Positions 37,370 through 49,085 of a stretch of DNA of 64,000 nt are shown piece by piece. Numbering within the stretch: the first letter of the stretch is position 1; each line of letters starts with the position of its first letter. The DNA is from Plecoglossus altivelis (taxonomy: Eukaryota > Chordata > Actinopteri > Osmeriformes > Plecoglossidae). The translations under genes and the position numbers were made by a program. The notes under the pieces were generated by a model. The model was given only the letters and a program-made list of their open reading frames with translations. It did not search any database and was not told the origin of the DNA. The DNA is taken from the NCBI GenBank assembly GCA_036571765.1, contig BROE01000003.1, positions 6,486,336 to 6,550,335 of the forward strand, read 5' to 3'.

Positions 37370-40300
37370 ATGGCTGCTTTAGGTCTTCGTCTGCCACGGC
37401 CTAATATTATTCGCTGCAGAGTTGTGGTCAAATACTTGTCTACTGTCGGTATGGACAAAATGGGTATGGCGATCTGTCGTTCACCCCTTGAACGTCTCGA
37501 GTTTGACAATGTCGCTCTCAAAAAACTTCCTGTGGATCAATCAGAAGAACCTGGTGTAAGACAAGTTAAGGGTGCATGTTTTTCCAGAGTGCAGCCGCAA
37601 CCTTTGGTTAAGCCAACATTTGTGGCGGTATCCAACGATGCTTTAGCTTTGCTCGGACTCAATGGCGAAGAAGTTATGAATGATCCGCTCGGCCCAGAAT
37701 ACCTAAGTGGTTCCAAAATAATGCCTGGATCCGAGCCTGCAGCGCACTGCTACTGCGGGCACCAGTTTGGACAGTTTGCCGGACAGCTGGGTGATGGAGC
37801 GGCCTGCTACTTGGGTGAGGTGAAGGCTCCAGCTGATCAGGACCCCGAGCTGCAGAAAGAGAACCCCAGTGGGCGCTGGGAGATCCAGGTCAAGGGAGCT
37901 GGATTGACGCCTTATTCCAGGTTACACAACGTCTCAGACACTTGATTACAGACTTCACTGGTCAACTCGATGCCCTGTTTTGGTTGTATCCCTGTCTACT
38001 TGGTTATTTGTTTATGTAATTTATTTCCGTTGTTTAAACAAACTATTTTGACCCTCCACATCGCTTTTTTTCCAAAGACAAGCGGATGGTCGCAAAGTGC
38101 TGCGCTCCAGCATTAGAGAGTTCCTGTGCAGTGAGGCAATGTTTTTCCTGGGAATTCCCACCACACGAGCAGGATCACTGATCACCTCAGACAGTCGTGT
38201 CATTAGGGATGTCTACTACAGTGGGAATGCTCGCCATGAGAAGTGCTCTGTGGTGCTCCGCATCGCTCCCACCTTCATCAGGTCAGTTTCACCCTCGGTC
38301 AACTTCCCTGGATGTTTGTCTGTTTACGTATTAATGTGTCTTCCTAATGCTCTGTTTTGGTGAAAGGTTTGGTTCCTTTGAAATCTTCAAGCCAGCTGAT
38401 GAGCACACAGGCCGACAGGGACCCAGCTACGGCCATGAGGAGATCCGTGGCCAGATGCTGGACTATGTCATCCAGACCTTCTACCCAGAGATACAGCAGA
38501 ATCACCCAGACAGAATAGAGAAGAACGTAGCATTTTTCAGAGAGGTATACTGCTGTGGATGATTATGGCAGCAAGTACATTACTTTAAAATAAGTATTAG
38601 TTTCATATGTATTAACTGTGTGTATGTAGATGGTAGTTCTCAACTAACTCTTCTAACATAGAGGAATTATTCATTTTAACGAAGGCTGGAGCACTCTGAC
38701 GTTGACCAGGATCTCGTTCTATTTTTATCCTCTTAATCCTTTGCTTAGTCATATCCGATACTGCAAAAGAATGAATACAATGACTTGCTATTTCCTCATT
38801 TGCTGGCCAGAGTTTTCAGGAATTGCAGTTTCTTTGTGTTCAGTCACATTCATAGTCCTTGGGAACAGAAATGGAAAAAAATTAATTCAAGTATATGTTG
38901 AACATATTCATGTTTCTTGCTCTGTTCTTGATTGTGATTCTGTGTGTCTTGGTGTGGTGCAGGTAATGCTGCGCACAGCCAGGCTTGTTGCTCAGTGGCA
39001 GAGTGTGGGCTTCTGTCATGGAGTCCTCAACACAGACAACATGAGTATCCTGGGCCTCACCCTGGATTACGGGCCCTATGGCTTCATGGACAGGTCAGAC
39101 AAATCGCTGTGGTTACATTTTGTACAAATGGAACATTTACCCCAATTTTCTCTCTTTTATTTGACCAGTGGAGTCACATTGAGAGTTCTCTCATATGCCA
39201 TTTGAAAAGCAGACCTACATAATAGATATATACCCCATAAACATGAACCAGCCTTCCCGGTCATAAGCCAAGCTGTGTTTGTAGTTATCCTTAGTTTGAG
39301 CTTTCTTGAGCAGTTCGGCAAATACATTTCTATGGTCAAGCATTGCGTTTATTGTCTGTTATCTCTTCCCCAGGTTTGATCCAGACTTCATTTGCAACGC
39401 TTCGGATAACTCTGGCCGCTACTCCTACCAAGCCCAACCGGCCATCTGCAGGTGGAACCTGGCCCGCCTGGCTGAGGCCCTGGCCCCTGAGCTGCCTCCG
39501 GAGCGGGCTGTAACCGTCCTGGAGGAGTACCTGCCCCTCTACAACAACTTCTACATGGAGATCATGAGGAGGAAGCTGGGCCTGCTGAGGAAAGAGGAGC
39601 CGGAGGATGAGATGCTGGTCATTGATTTGCTGCAGACCATGCAGAACACCGGTAGGCGAAACCACCTGGGTCACATCCTAAGGTGTGAAAATATTTACGT
39701 TCCGTTTGCCGTGACAGCATTTGAGTGCTGTTGGTGTGATTTAGTACATGCATCTTCCTCTGTAGGTGCAGATTTCACTAACTCCTTCCGCAGCCTAAGT
39801 CAGATCTCCATCCCCGCGGAAGGAGAAGATGGGGAGGAGGGTCTGATCAGACTGGCTACAGAGCTCCTGCTTCAGCAGTGCACCTGCCTAGAGGAGCTTA
39901 AGGCTGCCAATAAGCCCAGCATGGACCCACGGTGAGAATCAGGCACCACTGATATGAACCAGTTCGCTTTAGAACCAATAGTAGCATGTACATTTGAGTG
40001 CTTGGCCGATCATATAGAAACTTAACCATGAAATACCATAGGTAAAGTTCCTTTATCATACAAGATGGTAAAGTACTTATGACAAGTATGTACTGACCCT
40101 TTCTCCTCTCCAACCCATCCTACTCCTAGTGAACTGGCCATGCTGTTGTCTATGGCTCAGAGCAACCCGTCTCTGTTCCAGATGATCTCAGACAGACGGA
40201 CTGTGTCTCGTCAGCTGGAGAAGCTGAGCAGGCTGAAGGATCTGATGGGGACCAGCCAGGAGGAGCTAAGGGTCCAGCAGACTGAAGACTGGGGCCGTTG

Positions 40301-41190
40301 GATCACTAGTTACAGGTGGAGGGACGGAAGTTACAGATAGACAAAATGGGATAGATATGTGCGAGGAGAGAGGAAACGATGGAGCAAAAAAGGAGATTGA
40401 GTAGAAGATATAGATTGGGGGTTAGAGAGCAGCCTTGTGTATTCATGAAGAGAATCTGAAAAAAATGACAAAGCTAATTACATTACAGAAAAAGCCTAGG
40501 AGAGACTAGTATTGGCGATCAGGGATTCTCCCAGCTCTTGATGTCAGAACAATCTGCCTTCCTTAATACTTCATTGCCACCTTCCTTTCTGCTTCCCTTA
40601 GTACCTCACTGTTGTCTCTCTATATCTCCTTGTTCTCAGGAAGCGGCTGGCCAGAGAGTGTGAGGGCCAGAGCGATGTACCCACCCTGCACGAGGAGAGA
40701 GTGAGGGTGATGGATAGCACTAACCCCCGTGTGGTGCTCCGAAACTACATTGCCCAGAATGCAATAGAAGCAGCAGAGAATGGAGACTTTTCAGAGGTCA
40801 GCCTTGTGCCTGCAATGTTTATTCTAACCATGGATTGAAGCGACAGCCATTGTGTCACCCATAAATGCTTTCTCTTTACACATTCATCTGTGTGTGCCCC
40901 TTCCTCCCTGTCATCTTCTGCATCTCCCTATTTCTTCCTCTGTCTAGGTCCAGAGGGTACTAAAGGTTCTGGAGAAGCCTTTCTGCTCCCTCCCGGGACT
41001 GTTACAGCCTAACTGGGTGGGCCAAGGGGGAGCAGTGGAGCCGGGCGAAAGGGATGAAGGGAGAGAGGGAGGAGGAGAAGAGGAAGGGGAGCACAGAGCA
41101 GGGACATCAGCAGAAGCTAAATTGCCTATTCCCTATGATAGCAAGCCCCCTGTTTGGGCCAGAGAAATCTGTGTCACATGATCTTCATAA
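37370..41190 (+). CDS. selenoo: Selenoprotein O (protein AMPylase), complete, nine exons, with in-frame UGA for selenocysteine
   Basis: Exons: 37370-37920, 38078-38281, 38367-38544, 38963-39093, 39374-39651, 39766-39931, 40130-40315, 40640-40796, 40948-41190. Reading TGA at 41179-41181 as Sec gives 697 aa, ending CVT-Sec-SS then TAA. SELENOO is a mitochondrial pseudokinase-fold enzyme that transfers AMP from ATP to Ser, Thr or Tyr of target proteins, linked to redox control. The N-terminus (about 27 residues, basic, no acid) suits a mitochondrial presequence. Family motifs: EPAAHCYCGHQFGQFAGQLGDGA, GRWEIQVKGAG, QADGRKVLRSS, HGVLNTDN at 330-337 and the metal-binding DYGP at 346-349. CxxU at the C-terminus is the family's redox motif. 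The last exon adds an acidic Glu/Gly-rich linker (about 645-670). An upstream ATG at 37355 is out of frame. A tool reading UGA as stop would lose only three residues but miss the key one. Confidence 0.96.
41179..41181 (+). other. selenoo: Selenocysteine codon (TGA recoded)
   Basis: The TGA follows TGT GTC ACA and precedes TCT TCA TAA, giving C-V-T-U-S-S, the same C-terminal pattern as vertebrate SELENOO with Sec as the third-last residue. Recoding needs a SECIS element in the 3' UTR, for which a good candidate lies about 260 bases downstream. Confidence 0.93.
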
Positions 41191-41440
41191 TACTTTCCTG
41201 ACTGTTTGCTCACCTGACAGTGAAGGAGAGATTTCTGTCCTTCTCCCCCAACTCTTTATCCTTCCAAATTGCACCCTATAATCTCTCTCTAACGTTGGTG
41301 GGCATAGTCAGGGAAGGTAATGTGTAAGGTACTCCTATGTCAACCACTCTACAGTGCTGACTGAGAGGAAATGTATTCAGAGGTAAAGCTGTGTGCATGT
41401 GTGGAAATCTTTAACCCTGAGCACAGCCTCCTCTCTGCCG

Positions 41441-41513
41441 CATATCTGACTGGTTAGTAATGACGTCTCAGATGCCCAGTCCTACTGTGACCCGTCTGAA
41501 GCTGACAGATTTG
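41441..41513 (+). promoter_or_regulatory. SECIS element candidate in the selenoo 3' UTR (C-rich apical loop type)
   Basis: Seen by hand folding. The 5' core ATGA is at 41460-41463 and the 3' core TGA at 41503-41505. Between them GTCTCAGATG (41465-41474) pairs with CGTCTGAAGC (41493-41502), nine of ten positions including G-U. The apical loop starts CCC instead of the usual AA and holds a small extra hairpin, CAGT-CCT-ACTG, as in form 2 SECIS. Below the core CATATCTG (41441-41448) pairs with CAGATTTG (41506-41513), seven of eight. Known biology: SECIS elements of SelO and SelM are reported to carry CC in place of AA. The asymmetric internal loop on the 5' side is a weakness. Confidence 0.75.
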
Positions 41514-42406
41514 TGAGGAGCCTTACATGTACCCAAGTGTATGTCTGAATGGTTTATCTGAGTTCTAATTCAACATTTCTTTCAAAAGACTGTGTGGGTA
41601 TGTGTGCGTCAGCAATGGAATGTGAATGAGGTGCATCTAATATGCACATTGTTACTAGAGTACAAAATAACCATAACCAATATACATGTTGTTATAGAGG
41701 TGTCCTAGCAGCATTTATTTACATTGCATTCACATTTGAAAATGTAGGCTTAAAACTGATACAGTACACTCATCCTGAGTAATAAAAAGAGCTTTGAGGT
41801 AGTGTAGATGATCATAGCATCCAATCAACATAAGCGGACATTGACCCCTCTCAGCCATGAAAACTTGACCACAGCCGGGAGCCACCTATGTACCGGTAGG
41901 TCATGCCATCATGGAAAAAGTTGGATCATTCGTGAAGCTTTGAAACTACCCTTCTGTAATCGAATCTATGCCAGTATAAAACATACATTGGTTTATTATT
42001 TCTATGACAAACATGTCTATCACTGTTTGCCTAGAATCTGATTTTAGCAAAGAATGGTGCAGATTTAGGTTTAAGGGGACTTTTTCATGTTGTTTTTTTT
42101 GCGTAAAACAAATATGTAAGCACACTTATTTATCAAGCAATCAGTCTTTGAATTTTGTGTCCAGTTTAGAATATAGGATGTATCAAATTAGGCCTGTGAA
42201 CGATTAACTGTCATCATGAGTCATAGGGAAGAAAGGTGTTTGATGCTGTGTCACAACAGTATTTCTCTCTAGCAAACCGATGTCCTATTAAACCACAATA
42301 TTTCTGTCTATAATCAATCCATTTGAACTTTGAACTAGGACCTGAGATGTACAGATGTTTCTTTTTTATTTTTTGAAAGCTTCCTCTGTACATAAAGCAA
42401 GCAGGT

Positions 42407-42412
42407 AATAAA
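42407..42412 (+). terminator. Polyadenylation signal, probable end of selenoo
   Basis: AATAAA followed within 25 bases by a GT/T-rich downstream stretch (CTGTAGCCTGTTTTTGCC). Confidence 0.55.
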
Positions 42413-42429
42413 GATACTGTAGCCTGTTT

Positions 42430-45400
42430 TTGCCTTCATTACTTGACATCTTCAAACACACACAACCTGCATGTGAGAACATGGCTTCAAGTACTTTTTT
42501 TCTGGTCATTCAGAGGTTGTTTGTCTTAAAGACTTTTTGTATCTTAATCAGAGCAAAGTTATTGTGTCAACTGCTGAATACAGTATTTTACAGATTGTGA
42601 CCACACCTGTCAAACATTTTTATATTCCTGTTTTAGAAAAGGATATTTAACATAAACATATGAAACACTTCTGTCCCCCAATGCATTACATGTTTGTGGA
42701 AGTGTTTGTTCCCATGTTGAATCTAAGTTTCATTCTACAGGCATCTGGACACAAGGCAGGGATAATAAAAAAAGGCCAACAGGTGGCAATGTTGATTCAC
42801 AAATCCCTATGATTATGGCACCTTGACTTCTGATCTGCAAGTTCATCCATTACGTGACAACCAAGATTTGTTATGTAGGTCCTTATGTAGGTCCAAATTT
42901 GGTGAGACCTTTGGCCTTTCGTTTACCCCCCCCCCCCCCAACACATTCCATCGGGTCACGTTTTGTACTACTGGTTATGGTGGGGGTCGCCATACAGGTA
43001 GGGTTGAGCGTTGGAAAACCGGAAGTGAAGCTGAGTTTACTGCACGGCCAAGAAGATTCATCCTCTGCCGTAGCCCATTCATCATTCTTGTTAAGTTTTG
43101 TTTCTTTCTTCCTTGTCGTATGCAGCCCCCCTATATTCCAGACATATTATCTGCATAATTAAGTCTATATTCAAAGTATCTATACGGTATAGCCCATCAA
43201 TTGCAATTATGCGGATTTGACCCTGTTGCAATCTAGTTTTGTTCTATCCCGAATATTTGGTGAGATTTGAGAGGCTATTTGGGTTCCTCTCGTTCTCCCC
43301 ATTTCCTCCAAGATCAGGATAAAATCTCTTTCTCGGAGGCGAGAGGAGACGGTGCTGGTGGCTGTCAGACAGGCATGGTCTGGTGAGACTAGAACGGTTA
43401 CATCAATCCTAACAGACAGTCATGCATCCCCGACTGCTCTCTAAGGAATCCATCTCTCTGAAGCCCGTGGAGTTAAATCCTCATTATGTGTAATTTCTCC
43501 GCATCACAGCTCAAACTGGCACGCGGATTAAAAGCCGGTGCATATAAATATACTGCCTATTATGCTGTTCCCGCGCTGAACATTGCATGAATTAAAACAG
43601 CCAAATCGCTCCCTTGAATTCTAATGGCGGTACGTTCTCTAATATGTATTTCAAAGATGTGTCCAGTGTAGCCGGACTTGTTTAGGCGTATTGCAGTGAT
43701 ATGCATCTCTTTGAACTGCGGACGTTCAAGCTCATGGTGTGAATTATAGAGCACGGTGATGACAAAAGATTGAAATCTATGAAGGTTGGCTATTGGATCG
43801 GCTGAAAGACTGCACTAACTGCACTACCTTGCCAAAGTACTGCAGCGGTCAAAACGAGGGCCATCTGAAGCGCAATCACTAGTATTCAATTTCACATCAG
43901 CAGTGAGGGATCGTAAAGTCCCTGATAGCCAGATGAGTTTCACGCTTCTTTTCCCTTCATGGCCCTAGTTCAGAGTGAGTCTATAAATATGGATGCAAGA
44001 TGTGCTCTGAACTGACTGAATTCTAAAGAGGTGGTGTGACATGGACATTAACGAGGAATAGCCGGCATCCACATATCATATACTACCACAAGACTTATGA
44101 GGACAAAAAAAAACGGATTAATTGACCATGCAATACATTTATGCTGGCATGAGGGGAAGTGCTCTCCAACAGGCCCTGGTTTAAAATTACTTGCACTACA
44201 TTTTGTAATTGCTCTCTGCATTCTTATCCCACCAGGCCAGACAATGGATACAATCCAGACAAAAGGCTTGCCAACACCAAATCAGGACCACTCAAAAAAA
44301 AGAGTGGCCATTTCTCTAACAGCAAAGACATCTGACAGGCCAACTGTCTGAGGGAGGCTGGCTTGGGACACCAAAAGAGTAATTCCCGCTGGCCCAGCTT
44401 GTTTGTCTGTGGAGGGTCATGTAGCGTAGGTTACCACAACAAAACTAGTCTTAACAGCCTGGCAGTCAGGTATATCTGTCTGAAGAGGTCTAGGTGTTCT
44501 AGTAGCCTAATGACACACGCATGCTAACAAGCACATTCTGTCACACACACCAAAACACTCACGGCCACGCTCACACACACATGCTGGGGAACAGCTGCTG
44601 TCCCCACTGACAGATCTCTACTATGCACCCCCTGCCCAACTCCTATTAGAATTCAGTCTAATTAGAATTGATTCCATTAACGAGTCTTCGGGACTAATTA
44701 GTCCTCATGGAGGCCAGGGCTCCTTCCTCTTCCTCTGCTCTATATCACACCAGGGTTGTAGAGCAGAGCTCTTTGGGAAGGGCAACTGAGGACAGGGAGG
44801 AGTGGAATACATTTTTTTTCATCATTTATTATTCATTATTTGATTCATTAATCAAGACACAGACACAGAAGGGCTATGTTAAATCACTGCGTGGAAAATG
44901 TAAAAAGTAGGTAAAAGCAACCATAGGTTTAGGGTTGAACTGCCATGTTATTTTGAGACAAAAAAATCTAATATCTCTAAGAAAACCAATATATTGTACT
45001 GTATACTGCAGTACCTGACTTCCCACCTTGGTTGGGTCAACAAGCCTCTGTCACACATAAACTCTTACAGTCCATCAAAATGCCAATTCTATTGACTTTA
45101 TTCAAGCCCAAGCCTGGTTCTGCTCGCTTGAAGACATGCCTGTCTTTGCCAAAGCACCTGTACATATGTGACACCTCTAGTCTCTAGTCTCAGCAGGGTG
45201 CTAGACCACCTTACAGACTGTACCCCACCCCTGTCCCATATCCTCTGAACTACCTGCCTCCCTACTCTCCTCTGCTCCAACTTGACCTGCTTCACTATCA
45301 AACTCCATCTCACCCAACTGGAGAAGGAAAGGAGAGGTGGGTATCGAGGTTGAGGAGGGAAGACAGGTGGATGGAGGGGTGGATGAGGTGGAGAGGTGGG

Positions 45401-48400
45401 TGGAGGGGCACAGTAAGATCAGGTGAAGACATGGGTGGAAGAGTGAAGGAGTATCGGAAGGATAGCTGGGTGAAGGGGATATGTGTGGGCAAGGCTGTGG
45501 GGTGGGTGTTGGAGAAGTACTCGGCAGAAAGATGGGTAGAGGAGTAGGGGAGGACACAAAGGAGATATACAGGAGGTTAATGAGACAGATGAGAGAGAAG
45601 AAGAGGTGTGACAGGCAAGCTGGCTGGAGGTTGTCTTAAATGACACCTTCACAAATGTAAATGACCTGTAGCTTTTTAGTGCAGTCTAAATATCAGGTAA
45701 TTGCTCATTTATTCCCCAACACCCATGCACGCACACTATGAAAAGATGTGTGCCCAGTGTAAATCAGCTTAGAGGACAAGGAGATGACATGGTGTGTGAT
45801 CTTTACAAGATCAATACTACATTTATGCACCAAGCTCCACTCTCCCTTCAGTACACCCCACTCGTTGCCAGATGCGTCACCATAAAAAGAAATAGCTTCT
45901 GAAGAAAAAAAGCCTTAGTCCCCCATTTTCTTAGAACATTCAAGGTAGACACCATCTTTATCGCATAGTTTTACAAACACCTATGGGAACGTGTTACGAT
46001 ATACAACATACAAAACTTGCATTATGCGAGTGACACTTCCTTGATTTGGATACTTAAACAGATAGTTCTAGTGTTAATGTAAACAAACAATGCTCAATGA
46101 AAATTTTTATATGTATGGATCTGTAACAAGGGATGCCCACTTTAGACACGTTGCTCCGTTTTTTTGTATGTGCTGCTATAAGAATGTTGATTCAGTGATA
46201 TCCGATGTTGGTGGGGTAGAATGAGTCCTAAATACAATACAAGACAAATAACAGCTTAGATATCAATTGCCAGTAAATCCTGTATAGAGATGTTGGGCTG
46301 CATTATTGTTGTAGGTCTTTCTATTGGATGTGCAGAGGTGGGGGTCAAAGGTAAAAGTGAGGTTATGGAAATAACAGAGCTGGGTCCTTGTGGCCTCATT
46401 CCTAGACGATATAACTGTTGCTAAGGACATGAGATGTATTTACTATCAAGCCACACCTCCACTACCCTTGCCAGCCTCTTAATCCTTCCTACCCCAAAGC
46501 CTCCTTTCTCCTCAACTGCCAATCTCGTCTCCTCTCTTCCGCCACCCTCTTCTGCCTCCTCTCACTTCATCGTCCTACCTCCTTCTCCCCTCTGCTACAC
46601 CAGCGAAGCCTCTCTTCACTCCACTCTGCCAGCAGAAGGGCTATTGATCACTTTCTCTCCTTATGGACCTGTTCACATCTTTAGTTAGCAGAAGGTCTTG
46701 AAGATAAGAGCTGTTCAGCCAGGCCGGTCCAGTCACTGGGGCTGGCATCTGTAGAAGTGTTTATATATAATCCGAGGTATGGCCTTCTTGTGTCTCTTGC
46801 ACACGCTGCACGCCTACAATGATCAATGATCACTTTTATCTCCAAAATAGGCAGTGATTCTTGGAAGGGGGACAGGTGCTTGGTGGATTTACTCAGGTTG
46901 CCCTCTACTTCAGGGCATCACTGTTTCTGACAGAGCTACGTTTGAGACATCCAGTTTAGAAAGTGCGACCTGGTCACTCTAACATGTTGGGTTTTTAGAC
47001 CTACAGATCCATGCACACACTTCCAATCTTCTAGTATTTATGAAATAATCGCTGGTCTGAGAACATTATGAAACAATTTATTGTCATATAACACTGGTTT
47101 GGTCTGTTTTTAGAGTTGCAAATCCAAACAGGTTGTGAGCCGTCTGAGCAAAGCAGCCTAGAAGCAGGGCTGGAGTTCACTATTCTATCATGAAAACTAA
47201 TTGGTTGGACTCCTGCAGAGGTGGTCTGGAACCTGCCATAGTGATGATACTGTCCATGATGACGTCTTGGTGAATCTGTAGGTGGTTATGACTGATGAAA
47301 GGTTCTGGGTGCAATCTGTGGTTGTTAGATTGGCACTATTTTCACCTTGAACACATCTCAGCTTTGTGAAAAGCACAGAGTTATGTGCACAGACAATTCT
47401 GTAAAGTTACTTGGCACAGCTTAATGGTTGCCATGGAGCTCCTACAGTCTGTCCCTCAGTCTGACCAACACTGGAATACTGGAGAACACATCCGCGCACG
47501 CGCGCACACAAAACAACATTACTAGAGTGGAGCTTTTGTCTAGGTGACACTCAGTAACATAAACACTAAGTAAAAATGTGTTAAAATCGAGATGAAATAC
47601 AGTGAATTTCCGACCAGTAGTCACACACCTCGTGCTCCTGTAGAGCATGCTCCCTGACCCCGGTGGCAGTCCTCGCACACTGCACTGCTCTCCCGGGCTC
47701 CCCCCTCCTCTTGCTACCACATCGAGGCTCCCTGCCTATCTCGCCGCTCCTGTCTGTCTGTCGCATTTCCTCAAAAGCCAGACGACGGGGTCTCGAAGGG
47801 TCGAAGGTTCTGCCCTAAAAGCCACGACCTCAACCTCCGAAGCCCCTTCAGATTTTCAACGATATCTACGAAACAACATTTCTGACTAAACATACCGCAA
47901 ACCAGGAACATAAATCGGTCGGAGGACAAGATATTCGCCTCCCGTTTGGCAAGAAAATCGCTGGGAAAAAATTGTGAGGCACAAAGCGGTGGGTTAGAGG
48001 TGGCTGTCTTGTCATTTACCAGACGTAAAGATACATCCGATTATGCAGAGTGTAGGTTAATGAAGCATTATATACCATTTTTATATTTCTTTTAAAGGGA
48101 TGAGAGAGCGTTTATCTTTAAGTTAATACGGATACGTTCTATTAGACCTCTGTAAATTGTTCGACATTGCCGTTACTGTAGCCTACTAGGAAGAACACCG
48201 TCATGAAACGTCGATGTCAGATGTTGAATTCTCCATTTAATGCGAAGAAAGGTCTTTGTAGTCCTCTACATTTTTGAATATGAGCACGCTGCCTAAAACA
48301 TATTTGTAGTTTATTTCTCTTTTACCGTCAAGGGGACCGATTAAGGAGGTCTAGCTGCTGTTTGAGATGGGAAAATAACTTGCAAATGTTAGTTCACTCT

Positions 48401-49085
48401 TTTATCTTAAATGTTTTCTGGATATTGCAAGTTCTTCACAAACTATTGTGGTCAAAGGTCAGGAATTCCTTGCTGTTACAGCGGAACTACGTAACATACG
48501 TTACATTGTAACATTTAGTCAGTCAGCATTTATTACCAGTTTGAAATATATCAAGAATGTACTGCAGTTCACAGATTTGTGACCCAACCGTAAGTGATTG
48601 CTGTTGGTTAACTAATATAGTATTTTATGTACATTTCACAAGCACTTTCTGTTCTTTCAGTGGCAGCAAATACATGCCGTAATGTAAGGTGTTGTCTTTG
48701 AATTTGTTCTGTAGCAATACAGTACCTTTCTACTGCAACACCTTCTGCTATGGACATTTTTGTACGTTTTTGGTTACTCATGAACGATTTATTACGGAAT
48801 TCGTGATTTGCAGATATTGTAAACGTGACCATTGGACATTTGTTTTAACCAAAACAAAAAAACAAAACTGACTTGAATTGTACCTCTTTTGTTCTCTCTC
48901 CATTTTTTGTTTGTGGTGGATTATCAGGAGTCCCAGTACGTGTCTGTGCATAAGCAAGACAAAGACAGGCTGTTTTGAGAGTGTGTGTGTGAGCTCTGAA
49001 GTATGCAAGGGTGCTGGAAGGGTCCTGTCTAACCTGGTGAGGAGCCGAGGTGTCCATGTCCCATGCTTGAGCGGCCAGAGCAGCC
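42430..49085. other. Gene-poor region upstream of mpped2
   Basis: No supported coding exon. A C homopolymer lies at 42,927-42,939. A more GC- and CpG-rich patch at 47,640-47,980 looks promoter-like and could hold the mpped2 transcription start and a non-coding first exon. The stretch 45,300-45,600 is a strand-asymmetric purine-rich block (GGTGG/GAGG units). The remainder shows nothing I can name; some may be conserved non-coding DNA of the mpped2 locus. Confidence 0.4.
47640..47980. promoter_or_regulatory. CpG-containing promoter-like patch, possible mpped2 start region
   Basis: Several CpG dinucleotides cluster (for example GACGACGGGGTCTCGAAGG at about 47,782) in otherwise CpG-poor DNA, about 1.1 kb upstream of the mpped2 start codon. 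Neither a TATA box nor a clear first-exon donor was found. Confidence 0.3.

Larger units (their letters stand above)
41191..42430 (+). other. selenoo 3' UTR
   Basis: Non-coding sequence after the TAA, containing the SECIS candidate. Possible polyadenylation signals are AATAAA near 41,780 and a better one at 42407-42412, followed by a T-rich stretch. There is no second coding exon. Confidence 0.6.

Noticed and set aside
41179..41181. TGA as an ordinary stop codon of selenoo
   Set aside because: The codons after it (Ser, Ser, stop) match the conserved SELENOO C-terminus, and a SECIS candidate follows.
45200..45660. Overlapping open frames on both strands near 45.4 kb
   Set aside because: They come from a strand-asymmetric purine-rich low-complexity block; the peptides are Ser/Pro/Leu or Gly/Arg/Trp repeats without domain features.
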